DNA from: Streptomyces sp. NBC_00078
Lineage (GTDB): Bacteria > Actinomycetota > Actinomycetes > Streptomycetales > Streptomycetaceae
Reading direction: 5' to 3'
Assembly (NCBI RefSeq): GCF_026343335.1
Contig: NZ_JAPELX010000001.1
Location: 4,402,001 to 4,466,000 of the forward strand
DNA length: 64,000 nucleotides
Position 1 is the first letter of the stretch, and each line of letters opens with the position of its first letter. The position numbers and the translations under genes are program-made. Below the pieces are notes generated by a model, which saw only the letters and a list, made by a program, of their open reading frames with translations, did no database searches and was not told the DNA's origin. Positions 17,094 to 25,518 of the stretch are shown piece after piece.

Positions 17094-17563
17094 GGACGGC
17101 ACAGTCGCGCAATCCGGTCGGCCTCGGCCGGATACCGCGCCGTCAGGTACTCCGCGTCCCCGTGCTCGTAGCCCTCGTAGGTGAACCCGGGCGCCATCGT
17201 GCAGCCGAAGAACGTCCACGCCCCGCCCTCGACGACCCGCCCGCCCATCCAGGTGCCGGCCGGCACGGTCGTCTGCGGCTGCTGGCCGCCCAGCACGTCG
17301 GGCCCGAGCACCACCGTCCCGGCCGTGCCGTCCGGGGCGAGGAGCAGGAGTTCCAGCGGGTCGCCCAGGTAGAAGTGCCAGACCTCGTCGGTGGGCAGGC
17401 GGTGCAGGGCGGAGTAGTCCTCCACGGTCAGCAGGGCGACGATCGCGGAGCCCTCCGGCCGGCCGTCGGCCCGCTCGGGGCCCTCCCAGGTACGGCGGAA
17501 CAGGCCGCCCTCGCGCGGGATCGGTTCCAGACCGTAGTGGGCGACGAGATCCTCGGGAGTCAC
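17090..17563 (-). CDS. Cupin (DUF985-type) protein
   Basis: 157-aa single-domain cupin resembling the DUF985/cupin_5 family: IPREGGLFRRTW near the start, EVWHFYLGDPLELLLL as the first cupin motif and TFFGCTMAPGF towards the end. A start at GTG 17563 gives the normal family length; an open extension to 17734 has no homology-like content. Enzymatic role unknown, with sugar epimerisation or lyase chemistry suggested for relatives. Coupled to the SDR gene. Confidence 0.82.
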   Translation of the reverse strand: MTPEDLVAHYGLEPIPREGGLFRRTWEGPERADGRPEGSAIVALLTVEDYSALHRLPTDEVWHFYLGDPLELLLLAPDGTAGTVVLGPDVLGGQQPQTTVPAGTWMGGRVVEGGAWTFFGCTMAPGFTYEGYEHGDAEYLTARYPAEADRIARLCRP

Positions 17564-17760
17564 CCGGGGAAGGCTACCTTCCGGTGCGGAAAGGCCAGTT
17601 GGGCCCTCTTCCCGGGCACCGCAGGACCGGCCTCGAAGCTGCGCGAGGGGCGAAGACGCCGACGCACGGGGACGGCCGGGAAATACGGCCCGCTCGTACA
17701 ACCTTTCGCCCCTCTGATGTGTCAGGTGAGGCATCCGTTGCAGCAGTTCAAGGAGTCCCC

Positions 17761-19251
17761 TTGCGCAGAACAGTCATCGTGAGCGCCGTGCTCACCGCTG
17801 TCGCCGCCGTTCCGCTCACCCCGCTGACGTCCTTCGCCGCCACCCCCTACAAGGGCGCCAACACCGCGGCCGTCCAGGACGACTTCAACGGCGACGGGTA
17901 CCGGGACCTGGCGGTCGGGGCCCCGGAGGCGGCCAACGGGAGCGTGGAGGCGGCCGGTTCGGTCGTCGTGCTGTACGGGTCGAAGTCGTCGGTGAGCGCG
18001 ACCCGGCGGACGGTCATCACCCAGGCGACCTCCGGGATTCCCGGCGACCCCGAGGCGTGGGACCGCTTCGGCACGACGGTCACCAGCGCCGACCTGGACC
18101 GGGACGGCTACGCGGACCTGATCGTCGGCGCGCCCGACGAGGGCGTCGGCAGCGCGGCCGGCCGGGGCTCCGTGACCGTGGTGTGGGGCGGCCCGAGCGG
18201 GCTGGCGGGCGGCACCAGCATCTCCCCGCCCGCCGGTTACGGCGACGGCATGATCTCCTGCGGCTTCGGCATGTCCCTGGCCACCGGAGACATGAACGGC
18301 GACGGGGCCCCCGAACTCAGCATCGGCTCCCGCTGCGACGGAGCCTCCTACACCGGGCCGTTCAAGCGCAACGGCCAGGCCGCCTCCGACTACCGGGAGT
18401 GGCGCCTGGGCGAAACCCGTGGCGTGGTGATGGGCGACGTGAACGGCGACGGCAGGGCGGAGCGGTTCTGGCTGGCCGGGCCGACCGACGGCGACCTCCG
18501 CGGCCCGGTGGACCTCGACACCGGCCCGCCCCTCGCCGACGGCGGTATCGGCAACAAGCCCATCGACCTGCCCTACGCCGACGGCCACACCGGCATCATC
18601 GGCGACATCAACGGCGACGGCTACGGCGACCTCGTCACCGGCATCTCCACCGACGACTCCATGTCCGGCGGCCCGGCCGGCTGGGCCCACCGCGGCGGCG
18701 AGATCCAGGTCCTCTACGGCAGCGCACAGGGCATCACCGCGGCCCAGAAGCCCAAGGTCTACCACCAGGACACGGCGGGCGTTCCCGGCACCGCGGAGAA
18801 CGGCGACATGTTCGGCCAGTCGATCAGCGTCGGCGACGTGAACGCCGACGGGTACGCCGATGTCCTGGTCGGCTCCCCCGGCGAGGCGGTCGGCTCACAC
18901 CAGGCAGCCGGCACCGCCGTACTCCTGCGCGGCTCCGCGTCCGGCCTGACCACGGCCAAGGCCGCCGGATACACCCAGGACACGGCGGGCATCCCCGGTG
19001 CCGTCGAGACCGGCGACCAGTTCGGCGCCGCCGTCCACCTCGCCGACCTCAACAAGGACGGAAAGCCGGAGACGATCGTCGGCGCCCCGACCGAGAACAG
19101 CGACGGCTGCCTGTGGATCGCCCGCGGCTCGGCGGCCGGCCCCGTCCTCAGCGGCTCGGTCAACGTGTGCGGCAAGGCCTCCGGCATCACCGTCCGCGGC
19201 GCCAAGGGCTACTTCGGCGCCGCCCTGCCCAGCGCTCACGTGGAGGTCTGA
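17761..19251 (+). CDS. Secreted FG-GAP (integrin-like) repeat protein
   Basis: 496-aa exported protein. Start is TTG 17761 preceded by AAGGAG with a 5-nt gap; a signal peptide (TVIVSAVLTAVAAVPLTPLTSFAA) follows immediately. At least seven FG-GAP blades show calcium-type loops: DFNGDGYRDLAVGAP, DLDRDGYADLIVGAP, DMNGDGAPELSIGS, DVNGDGRAE, DINGDGYGDLVTGI, DVNADGYADVLVGSP and DLNKDGKPETIVGAP. Together they should form a beta-propeller. Such proteins are abundant in Streptomyces with unknown ligands. No enzymatic domain is visible. Confidence 0.88.
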   Translation: MRRTVIVSAVLTAVAAVPLTPLTSFAATPYKGANTAAVQDDFNGDGYRDLAVGAPEAANGSVEAAGSVVVLYGSKSSVSATRRTVITQATSGIPGDPEAWDRFGTTVTSADLDRDGYADLIVGAPDEGVGSAAGRGSVTVVWGGPSGLAGGTSISPPAGYGDGMISCGFGMSLATGDMNGDGAPELSIGSRCDGASYTGPFKRNGQAASDYREWRLGETRGVVMGDVNGDGRAERFWLAGPTDGDLRGPVDLDTGPPLADGGIGNKPIDLPYADGHTGIIGDINGDGYGDLVTGISTDDSMSGGPAGWAHRGGEIQVLYGSAQGITAAQKPKVYHQDTAGVPGTAENGDMFGQSISVGDVNADGYADVLVGSPGEAVGSHQAAGTAVLLRGSASGLTTAKAAGYTQDTAGIPGAVETGDQFGAAVHLADLNKDGKPETIVGAPTENSDGCLWIARGSAAGPVLSGSVNVCGKASGITVRGAKGYFGAALPSAHVEV

Positions 19252-19276
19252 GACACACCGAGGCATGATCGGGGTC

Positions 19277-19870
19277 ATGGACGTCACCCTTCACCTCGCC
19301 CAGGACCCCGAGGCCGACGGGCTCCTCGGGCGCTCCCCGCTCGCCGCGCTCGTCGGGATGCTGCTTGACCAGCAGGTCCCGATGGAGTGGGCGTTCAAGG
19401 GGCCGCGCACCATCGCCGACCGGCTCGGTGCCGACGACCTGGACGCGCACGAGATCGCCGTACTGGACCCGGAGGCGTTCGCCGCACTGCTGTCCGGGAA
19501 GCCGGCCGTGCACCGCTACCCGGGCTCCATGGCCAAGCGCATCCAGCAGCTGTGCCAGTATCTCGTCGAGCACTACGACGGGAACGCCGAGCTGGTCTGG
19601 AAGGGCGTCGAGGACGGCCGGGAGCTGCTGAAGCGGCTGCAGGACCTGCCGGGATTCGGCAAGCAGAAGGCGCAGATCTTCCTGGCGCTGCTCGGCAAGC
19701 AGCTGGGCGTACGGCCCACGGGCTGGCGGGAGGCGGCGGGCCCGTACGGCGAGGCGAAGTCCTTCCGCTCCGTCGCCGACATCACCGGACCCGAGTCCCT
19801 GACCAAGGTCAGGGCGCACAAGCAGGAGATGAAGGCGGCGGCCAAGGCCGCGAAGACCGCGGGGTCATAG
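19277..19870 (+). CDS. HhH-GPD base-excision DNA repair protein
   Basis: 197-aa protein of the helix-hairpin-helix/GPD type found widely in Actinobacteria (SPLAALVGMLLDQQVPMEWAF near the start). The hairpin LPGFGKQKAQIFLALLGKQ lies at about residues 123-142. The superfamily holds DNA glycosylases; the catalytic aspartate after the hairpin is not obvious here, so activity is uncertain. Start 19277 is picked over ATG 19265; neither has a good ribosome site. Confidence 0.75.
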   Translation: MDVTLHLAQDPEADGLLGRSPLAALVGMLLDQQVPMEWAFKGPRTIADRLGADDLDAHEIAVLDPEAFAALLSGKPAVHRYPGSMAKRIQQLCQYLVEHYDGNAELVWKGVEDGRELLKRLQDLPGFGKQKAQIFLALLGKQLGVRPTGWREAAGPYGEAKSFRSVADITGPESLTKVRAHKQEMKAAAKAAKTAGS

Positions 19871-20137
19871 GCGCCGGCCGACCCGCGCGTACCGGCCTTC
19901 CTCTGGATCGTGACGTTCATCGGCCGGCATCGCCCTGAACGGCTCCCCCTTCGAGCCGGTCGCCGTCCTCACCCTTGTCGGCGGCATCCGGCTGGTCGCG
20001 GTCGGCGTCGTGGAGACCATCGCGGCGATCCCCATCCGGGCCGGGCCGGGCAAGTGCCGCGCACGGTGTAACCCGTACGGGCGGATCTCGGCTCCGCCGT
20101 GCCGAACACCTGGTGTGCCGTGGGCAGAGGACCTCCC

Positions 20138-20452
20138 GTGAGCACCGCACGACACCTCCCCCGCGGCCACGCCTGGCTGCGGACACTCGTCCTGCTGCTC
20201 GCCCTGCTGGTGCCGGGCGCCCACGCCGAGGTGCACGCGACGCCGGTCGCGGCCGCGGAGACCGTCGGGTACGACGCCCTGGACGCGGCCCTGCGGCCGC
20301 CTGCCGAAGCGGTCCGTCCTGCCGTCGCGGTCCTGCGCCCCGCACCTCTCCCGGCCCCGGCACCTGCCACCCCGGCCGGCCGCCCCCGCCAGGCCCCGCC
20401 CCGGCCGCCGCACGCCCTCCCGGCCCTGCGCACCGTGGTCCTGCGCTGCTGA
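20138..20452 (+). CDS. Small Pro/Ala-rich exported or membrane protein
   Basis: 104-aa protein with a hydrophobic stretch near residues 16-31 (LRTLVLLLALLVPGAHA) that looks like a signal peptide, followed by a Pro/Ala-rich tail ending VVLRC. GTG 20138 has GAGG 7 nt upstream. It precedes the 40-aa gene by 51 bp. Function unknown. Confidence 0.55.
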   Translation: MSTARHLPRGHAWLRTLVLLLALLVPGAHAEVHATPVAAAETVGYDALDAALRPPAEAVRPAVAVLRPAPLPAPAPATPAGRPRQAPPRPPHALPALRTVVLRC

Positions 20453-20503
20453 CAGACCCCGCTCCCCGGCAAGGTCACTCAGTACGACGCAAGGAACACA
20501 GCC

Positions 20504-20626
20504 ATGCCCACCGACCCGTACGCGGTCCTGCGCGCCCTGCTGCGCGCCGAGGCCGCACGCAGCGCACCGAAACCGACCACGAACAAGCCGGAGCCGAAGC
20601 AGCCCCGGGCAGAACGGGGCCGCTGA
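20504..20626 (+). CDS. 40-aa conserved-type small protein
   Basis: Short gene starting MPTDPYAVLRALLRAEA with a Lys/Pro-rich tail (KPTTNKPEPKQPRAERGR). AAGGAA lies 8 nt before the ATG, and a GC-rich hairpin (20629-20662) follows the stop directly. These signals and the recognisable N-terminal helix support a real gene; similar tiny proteins recur in Streptomyces genomes as I recall. Function unknown. Confidence 0.6.
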   Translation: MPTDPYAVLRALLRAEAARSAPKPTTNKPEPKQPRAERGR

Positions 20627-20628
20627 TC

Positions 20629-20662
20629 CCCCGGCGGGGGCGGGACCACCGCCTCCGCCGGG
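20629..20662 (+). terminator. Hairpin terminator after the 40-aa gene
   Basis: Stem CCCGGCGGGGGCGG against CCGCCTCCGCCGGG with an ACCA-type loop, directly after the stop at 20626. Confidence 0.6.
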
Positions 20663-20876
20663 CCGTTCCGAAGAGCGAGCGGGTGATCTCGCGCCCGGTC
20701 CGCGTGCCCACGGAGCGGGCCGGCGACTTGAACATGCCGCTGCCGACGACCTGTTCGACGACGGACGGCAGCGGCCCGGCCTTCGGCGCCCGGGCCGCCT
20801 CCTTCATCTCGTCCGGCCCCTTCGCCCCGGCGGGCTTCGTGGACGCCGGCTTCTCGGACGCCGGTTTCCTGTCCAC
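20654..20876 (-). pseudogene. C-terminal remnant of a HerA-like (DUF853-type) ATPase
   Basis: The minus strand encodes KGPDEMKEAARAPKAG, then LPSVVEQVVGSGMFKSPARSVG, then GREITRSLFGTARRRR, given in pieces. This strongly resembles the extreme C-terminus of DUF853/HerA-like ATPases (basic tail after a GREI-S-R-FG-R motif). The ATPase core is missing and the normal stop after the RRRR tail is lost, the frame running on through the terminator and the 40-aa gene. A gene-decay fragment; the identification is from memory of the family. Confidence 0.45.
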
Positions 20877-21218
20877 AGCCTGTGCGTAACACCCGTACAG
20901 CGGCTAGGACGTCACCGCCCGGTCCATGGCCCTCACGTCCCCATCAGGGAGTCCGGGGCGCGCAGCCGGGTCGAGCGGGCCCGCCGAAGGCGTACCCGGA
21001 GGCGTACCCGGAGGCGTACCCGAAGGCGGTCTCAAGGGCTTCCGAGGGAGGGCGGGAGCACTTCCGCGTGCCTCACGAGCGGCGGCGGACGACACGGTCT
21101 CGCTGTCACTCATATCGGACCTCTGTTCCCCTTTGCCCCGCTTTTTTCCATCATTTCCAGCGCCGCGACTCCGTCGCCATGGCTGCGCCCGGAAGGTCTT
21201 GCCCGGTAGGCTTTCCGT
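20877..21218. other. Intergenic DNA with a 12-bp tandem repeat
   Basis: No gene is supported. About 20985-21033 holds a GGCGTACCCGGA-type 12-bp unit repeated four times with small changes. AT-rich stretches around 21100-21160 may carry the promoter of the 21219 gene. Confidence 0.4.
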
Positions 21219-21515
21219 GTGATCTTCAAGCGCATCGGAAACGGCCGGCCGTACCCCGACCACGGCCGGGAAAGCACCCGGCAGTGGGCGGACGTCGCGC
21301 CGCGCCCGGTCCGCCTCGATCAGCTCGTCACCACCAAGGGACAGCTCGACCTGGAGACCCTCCTGGCCGAGGACTCGACCTTCTACGGCGACCTGTTCGC
21401 ACACGTCGTCAAATGGCAGGGCGATCTGTATCTCGAGGACGGCCTCCACCGCGCGGTGCGGGCGGCACTGCAGCAGCGTCAGGTCCTGCACGCGCGCGTG
21501 CTCGAACTGGACTGA
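21219..21515 (+). CDS. Conserved small actinobacterial protein
   Basis: 98-aa protein (MIFKRIGNGRPYPDHG start; VRLDQLVTTKGQLDLETLLA; FAHVVKWQGDLYLEDGLHRAVRAALQ). The last block looks like a ParB/VapB-type helical segment. As I recall, some annotations place homologues among VapB-like antitoxins, but no toxin gene is adjacent, so I do not adopt that. It is followed 112 bp later by the LytR_C gene, a pairing I believe is common in Streptomyces. Confidence 0.7.
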   Translation: MIFKRIGNGRPYPDHGRESTRQWADVAPRPVRLDQLVTTKGQLDLETLLAEDSTFYGDLFAHVVKWQGDLYLEDGLHRAVRAALQQRQVLHARVLELD

Positions 21516-21627
21516 CGCACGCTTCCCACAGGCCTGCCGGTAAAGGCTTGGCCCTTTTGGGTTCACCTGTGCGGCGCCCGATGATCATCTAGTAGGCATT
21601 GCCGCTCAGGCGCACTACGCTGCGCTC

Positions 21628-22269
21628 ATGAGCATGCTGACTCCCCCAGGCATGGGCGGGAAGTACCGGATCACGGGGGACAAATACCCCCGGATGCGCA
21701 GTCGCCGACGGCGCGGCAGGCTCGGGCTCGCCCTCGTGGCCTCGGTCGCCACGCTCGGCCTGGTCGGCTGGGGCACTCTGCAGCTCATCGACGTCTTCAC
21801 CGGCGGCGGCGAGAAGGCCTCGGCGGCGGGCTCCAGGGCGGACTGCGCGTCCAAGGCGAGCCCGTCGGCCAGCGTCAAGGGGGCCGCCCCCAAGCCGGGC
21901 CAGATCACGGTCAACGTCTACAACGCCACCACCCGCGGCGGTCTGGCCAAGAACACGGCGGACGAACTCAGGAAACGCGGCTTCAAGATCGGCGACGTGG
22001 GCAACGCGCCCAAGGAGTTCGACAAGAAGGTGAAGGGCACCGGGATACTGCTCGGCCCCTCGTCCTCCCTGAACAGCTCACTGCCCGTGCTCGCCACCCA
22101 GCTCAGCACCGCCGAGCGCCGTACGGACGCGGCCCGCAAGGGCGCCGACGTCGACCTGATCATCGGCGACGGCTTCAAGAACCTCACGGCCAAGGCGACC
22201 GCGGACAAGGCGCTGGCCGCACTGACCAACCCGGAGCCGACGCCCACCTCGAAGAAGAAGAGCTGCTGA
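21628..22269 (+). CDS. LytR C-terminal domain membrane protein
   Basis: 213-aa protein with a basic cytoplasmic start (RMRSRRRRGRLG), one membrane helix at about residues 30-50 (LALVASVATLGLVGWGTLQL) and an extracytoplasmic LytR_C-type domain at about 90-200 (ITVNVYNATTRGGLAKNTADEL, ILLGPSSSLNSS, DVDLIIGDGFKNL). The domain occurs at the end of LCP cell-wall polymer ligases but here stands without the catalytic LCP domain, so it probably has a wall-associated accessory role. Confidence 0.85.
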   Translation: MSMLTPPGMGGKYRITGDKYPRMRSRRRRGRLGLALVASVATLGLVGWGTLQLIDVFTGGGEKASAAGSRADCASKASPSASVKGAAPKPGQITVNVYNATTRGGLAKNTADELRKRGFKIGDVGNAPKEFDKKVKGTGILLGPSSSLNSSLPVLATQLSTAERRTDAARKGADVDLIIGDGFKNLTAKATADKALAALTNPEPTPTSKKKSC

Positions 22270-22370
22270 GCAACGCCCTGAAGGGGCGCGGGACCGCGCG
22301 ATCAGCCAGCGCGGACCGTCAGTCGCGACACATCCGCACCCCTGGGGCGAAAAGGCGCTGAAGCGGGCCT

Positions 22371-23006
22371 CTACTCTGCCGCGCCGTAAAGCCGGTCCCC
22401 CGCATCGCCCAGCCCCGGCACGATGTACCCGTGCTCATTGAGCCGCTCGTCGACCGCGGCCGTCACCACCGTCACCGGCGTACCCGCCAGCTCGCGCTCC
22501 ATGAGTTCGACGCCCTCCGGGGCCGCCAGCAGCACCACGGCGGTCACATCGTCCGCGCCGCGCTTGATCAGCTCCCGGATCGCCACGACCAGCGTGCCGC
22601 CGGTGGCCAGCATCGGGTCGAGGACGTACACCTGGCGCCCGGAGAGGTCCTCGGGCATGCGGGTGGCGTACGTGGACGCCTCCAGCGTCTCCTCGTTGCG
22701 GACCATGCCCAGGAAGCCCACCTCCGCGGTCGGCAGCAGCCGGACCATGCCGTCCAGCATGCCGAGGCCGGCCCGCAGGATCGGCACCACCAGGGGGCGC
22801 GGGTAGGAGAGTTTGACGCCGGTGGTCGAGGCGACCGGCGTGTTGATGTCGACCTGTTCGGTGCGCACGTCGCGCGTGGCCTCGTAGGCGAGCAGGGTGA
22901 CCAGCTCGTCGGCGAGACGGCGGAAGGTCGCGGAGTCGGTGCGCTGGTCGCGCAGCGTGGTGAGCTTGTGGGCGACCAGGGGGTGGTCGACGACGTGGAG
23001 ACGCAT
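22371..23006 (-). CDS. upp: Uracil phosphoribosyltransferase
   Basis: 211-aa enzyme of normal length. It converts uracil and PRPP to UMP in pyrimidine salvage. The PRPP loop YVLDPMLATGGT is clear near residues 127-138, and the uracil-binding C-terminus reads NEHGYIVPGLGDAGDRLYGA. N-terminal MRLHVVDHPLVAHKLTTLRD matches the family. Single gene on the minus strand between convergent LytR_C and divergent small-protein genes. Confidence 0.96.
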   Translation of the reverse strand: MRLHVVDHPLVAHKLTTLRDQRTDSATFRRLADELVTLLAYEATRDVRTEQVDINTPVASTTGVKLSYPRPLVVPILRAGLGMLDGMVRLLPTAEVGFLGMVRNEETLEASTYATRMPEDLSGRQVYVLDPMLATGGTLVVAIRELIKRGADDVTAVVLLAAPEGVELMERELAGTPVTVVTAAVDERLNEHGYIVPGLGDAGDRLYGAAE

Positions 23007-23101
23007 GAGCTAACAGTAACCGCGCCCGCGCAACCCTTGCGCTGGCATCAAACCGCCCATCAGAGGGAAGGTGGGAGGGACGGACCGGGGGTGGTGTGCC
23101 T

Positions 23102-23296
23102 ATGCCTGACCTGCCAGAGCGCGACATCCGCGAGGACTCGCCGTCGAACGGGACCGACGCCGAGCGCCGGCGTCGCAGGGCCCAGTTCCTGCGTGACCTC
23201 GCCGAAGCACGCGAGCTGCGCGACCGTGTCCAGCCCCGCCGCGCCAAGACCGCCCGCCTGCGCCACGCCATGCGCATGCGCACGTTCCGCTGGTGA
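23102..23296 (+). CDS. Small Arg-rich conserved protein
   Basis: 64-aa protein, highly charged (DAERRRRRAQFLRDLAEARELRDRV, split as family-typical blocks) and ending MRMRTFRW. ATG 23102 with GGGGGTGG upstream is preferred to GTG 23096. Divergent from upp. Predicted mostly helical; function unknown. Confidence 0.6.
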   Translation: MPDLPERDIREDSPSNGTDAERRRRRAQFLRDLAEARELRDRVQPRRAKTARLRHAMRMRTFRW

Positions 23297-23527
23297 CTCC
23301 GGGACCCGCCTGAGGGTCACCCGGTGCGTGTCCGCAGGGTTCGCCGCGTACGATCCCGCTCGTGGCCGATCAAAACGGGCGGACACAGGGTGCAGAAGAC
23401 GTCCCCTGAACGCCTTGTTTCTGCCACGATTCCGAGTGGGTGGGGCCCGGAGCACAGCTCTCCCCGCCCAGAACCTCCGCCGGGGGGACCCCCAACCGGC
23501 ACGCCTATGACCAGTGGGAGAGTCACG

Positions 23528-24076
23528 GTGTACTTCGCCGCACTGCTCGCGCGCACCGAAGACGGGTGGGAAGCGAGCGACACAGAGCTCGACGACGTGG
23601 AGACCCTGTCGGATCTGGCCGATCTCGCCCGGGAAGCCTCGACCGAGGACGACACGGTGCTCGTCCTGATCGAGCAGGAAGACGGGTGGTTCGGCGTCGT
23701 CCGCATCGACGGCGAGGAAGACCCTCGCATCTACGTCTCGGACGCCGCCGCCGCCGCCCGCAGCTCGTACGGAGAGATCCTGCTCACCGATGAACTGCTC
23801 GGAAGGGAGCCCGGAGGCGACGACGCCGACCTGGACTCCCTCGACCTCGACGGTACGGAGGACGGTGAACCCGACGACAGAGCCGCCGACGACGATGACG
23901 ACGACGGAGACGGCGACACCTCCGCCGAGTCCGTGCCGCACAGCCCGGTCGGCGACCCCGAGATCCTCGACGACCTCGGTGTCAGCTCGAACGAGCTGCG
24001 CTCGCTGGACGAGGACGCCCTGAACACGATCGCCGAGGCGCTGGGCGCCTCGGAGGTCCTGGAGACCGTCCGCTGA
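23528..24076 (+). CDS. tRNA adenosine deaminase-associated protein
   Basis: 182-aa acidic protein always found beside tadA in Streptomyces, as I recall. The N-terminal domain (VYFAALLARTEDGWEASD; VLVLIEQEDGWFGVVRIDGEEDPRIYVSD in pieces) is followed by an Asp/Glu-rich linker (about residues 97-135, with DDDDDDGDGD) and a helical C-terminus (LGVSSNELRSLDEDALNTIAE). GTG 23528 has GGGAG 7 nt upstream. Its stop overlaps the probable start of tadA by 4 bp. Confidence 0.85.
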   Translation: MYFAALLARTEDGWEASDTELDDVETLSDLADLAREASTEDDTVLVLIEQEDGWFGVVRIDGEEDPRIYVSDAAAAARSSYGEILLTDELLGREPGGDDADLDSLDLDGTEDGEPDDRAADDDDDDGDGDTSAESVPHSPVGDPEILDDLGVSSNELRSLDEDALNTIAEALGASEVLETVR

Positions 24077-24561
24077 CCGGTGCAGCGAGCGCGGGAGGCA
24101 CCCCGGACCCGGTACGCGACCGCTGGCGGGCCGCGATGCGGCTCGCCCTGGGCGAGGCCGGGCGGGCCGGCGGGGACGTCCCCGTCGGCGCCGTGGTGCT
24201 GGCACCGGACGGGACGACCGTGCTCGCGGCCGGGCACAACGAACGCGAGGCCACCGGCGATCCGACGGCGCACGCCGAGGTCCTCGCGATCCGCCGGGCC
24301 GCCGCCGAGCTCGGGCGGTGGCGGCTGTCCGACTGCACGCTCGTCGTCACCCTCGAACCGTGCACGATGTGCGCGGGCGCGATCGTGCAGTCCCGCGTGG
24401 ACCGCGTCGTCTACGGCGCCCGCGACGAGAAGGCCGGCGCGGCCGGCTCCCTCTGGGACGTCATACGCGACCGGCGTCTCAACCACCGCCCCGAAGTCGT
24501 CGAGGGCGTACTCGCGGAGGAGTGCGCCCGTCTTCTGACCGACTTCTTCCGCTCCCGCTGA
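24073..24561 (+). CDS. tadA: tRNA-specific adenosine deaminase, probable CTG start
   Basis: Zinc enzyme that deaminates A34 of tRNA-Arg(ACG) to inosine. Numbered from 24073, the zinc/catalytic residues are H67-A-E69 and PC97-x-x-C100, all intact; the C-terminus (LAEECARLLTDFFRSR) matches TadA. The first ATG (24136) would cut helix alpha-1 (RDRWRAAMRLALGEAG) in half. The only other in-frame initiation-like codon is CTG 24073, which forms a CTGA overlap with the upstream stop. Hence CTG is the probable start; this is inference. A tRNA-Arg(ACG) substrate gene lies at 57252 in the same window. Confidence 0.85.
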   Translation: MTGAASAGGTPDPVRDRWRAAMRLALGEAGRAGGDVPVGAVVLAPDGTTVLAAGHNEREATGDPTAHAEVLAIRRAAAELGRWRLSDCTLVVTLEPCTMCAGAIVQSRVDRVVYGARDEKAGAAGSLWDVIRDRRLNHRPEVVEGVLAEECARLLTDFFRSR

Positions 24562-24622
24562 CCCCCTGGCCCGGCGAATACCGATTTCAAACCACTGCCC
24601 GGCGTGCTGTAAGGTCTCCCTC

Positions 24623-24707
24623 GGTAGCGTGTCCGAGCGGCCGAAGGAGCTCGCCTCGAAAGCGAGTGTGGCGCAAGTCACCGAGGGTTCAAATCCCTCC
24701 GCTACCG
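24623..24707 (+). tRNA. tRNA-Ser(CGA)
   Basis: 85-nt class II tRNA. Acceptor GGTAGCG pairs with CGCTACC, the anticodon loop is CTCGAAA (anticodon CGA), the variable arm is long (TGTGGCGCAAGTCAC) and the T arm is GAGGGTTCAAATCCCTC. CCA is not encoded. A strong hairpin follows at 24713-24742. Confidence 0.96.
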
Positions 24708-24712
24708 CTTGA

Positions 24713-24742
24713 AAAGGGCCCCGTCGACAAACGGGGCCCTTT
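24713..24742 (+). terminator. Terminator of tRNA-Ser(CGA)
   Basis: 12-bp stem AAAGGGCCCCGT / ACGGGGCCCTTT with a 6-nt loop, immediately after the tRNA. Confidence 0.8.
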
Positions 24743-24864
24743 GTGCGTTCTGTGCGAATCCCGTTCGCACAGAGGGCCGTTGATCCCGGAAAGAGCCGTG
24801 AAGGTTACACTCGCCGCCGTCAACAGGGGGCCCACGAGGCACGACAGTCCCAGGGGAGGCCGCG

Positions 24865-25041
24865 ATGGCGGTGAATGCGAAGAAGATCGCCGTCTATGCG
24901 CTCGTGGTCTTCGCGCTGTACGTGATCATCACGGACCCGGCCAAGGCGGCCGACTACGTCCAGATAGCGTTCGAGGGCATTTCGGACGCCGCGAAGGCCA
25001 TCGGCGACTTCTTCACCTGGCTCGCCGACGGGGCCCACTAG
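24865..25041 (+). CDS. 58-aa small membrane protein
   Basis: Short gene with a strong GGGGAGG ribosome site before ATG 24865. The product begins MAVNAKKIAVYALVVFALYVIITDP, giving one hydrophobic segment at about residues 8-23, and continues with an amphipathic helix (AFEGISDAAKAIGDFFTWLADG). It ends 13 bp before the Dabb gene and is likely co-transcribed. Function unknown; similar short proteins are known in Streptomyces. Confidence 0.7.
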   Translation: MAVNAKKIAVYALVVFALYVIITDPAKAADYVQIAFEGISDAAKAIGDFFTWLADGAH

Positions 25042-25054
25042 CTAGGAGAGCACC

Positions 25055-25348
25055 ATGATCCGGCATCTCGTCCTCTTCAAGCTCGACAAGGACGTCGAGC
25101 GCGACGACCCGCGCGTCGTGGAGGGTGTCGAGGCCTTCCGGTCCCTGGACGGGAAGATCCCCGAGATCCGCTTCTGGGAGCTCGGCTGGAACCTCAGCGA
25201 CCGCCCCATCGCGTACGACTTCGCCATCAACTCCGGCTTCGACGACGCGGCCGCGCTGCGCCGCTACGTGGAGCACCCGGAGCACCAGGCGGGCGTCACG
25301 CTGTGGAAGGAGTTCTCCACCTGGGTGATCGCCGACTACGAGTACTGA
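25055..25348 (+). CDS. Dabb (stress-responsive A/B barrel) protein
   Basis: 97-aa dimeric alpha/beta barrel protein: MIRHLVLFKLDKDV start and a conserved ending (YVEHPEHQAGVTLWKEFSTWVIADYEY in pieces). GGAGAG lies 5 nt before the ATG. Dabb proteins include small lyases and cyclases, but most bacterial members have no assigned substrate. A hairpin follows at about 25360-25390. Confidence 0.88.
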   Translation: MIRHLVLFKLDKDVERDDPRVVEGVEAFRSLDGKIPEIRFWELGWNLSDRPIAYDFAINSGFDDAAALRRYVEHPEHQAGVTLWKEFSTWVIADYEY

Positions 25349-25359
25349 GTCGGTCTTTT

Positions 25360-25392
25360 TGGGGCCCCGCGCCGGAGTGGCGTGGGGCTCTT
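25360..25392 (+). terminator. Terminator after the Dabb gene
   Basis: GGGGCCCCGCGCC and GGCGTGGGGCTC form a GC-rich stem followed by TTTT. Confidence 0.65.
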
Positions 25393-25518
25393 TTGCGTCT
25401 TATGCCCCAACTTGCCTTCAACACGGCGTTATGCGGTGCTTGCACACAGTGCACATCTCTTGTGATGCTATGACCACTTTTGACGGATGAGTTGAATGAT
25501 TGCGAGGCGGAGTTGACC

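Noticed and set aside
19905..20060. A hydrophobic plus-strand stretch (GSPFEPVAVLTLVGGIRLVA, VVETIAAIPIRAG)
   Set aside because: Looks membrane-like but has no start in frame and no recognised family; too weak to call a pseudogene.
21219..21515. VapB antitoxin
   Set aside because: I recall similar proteins labelled so, but no toxin gene is adjacent and the ribbon-helix-helix start is not evident.
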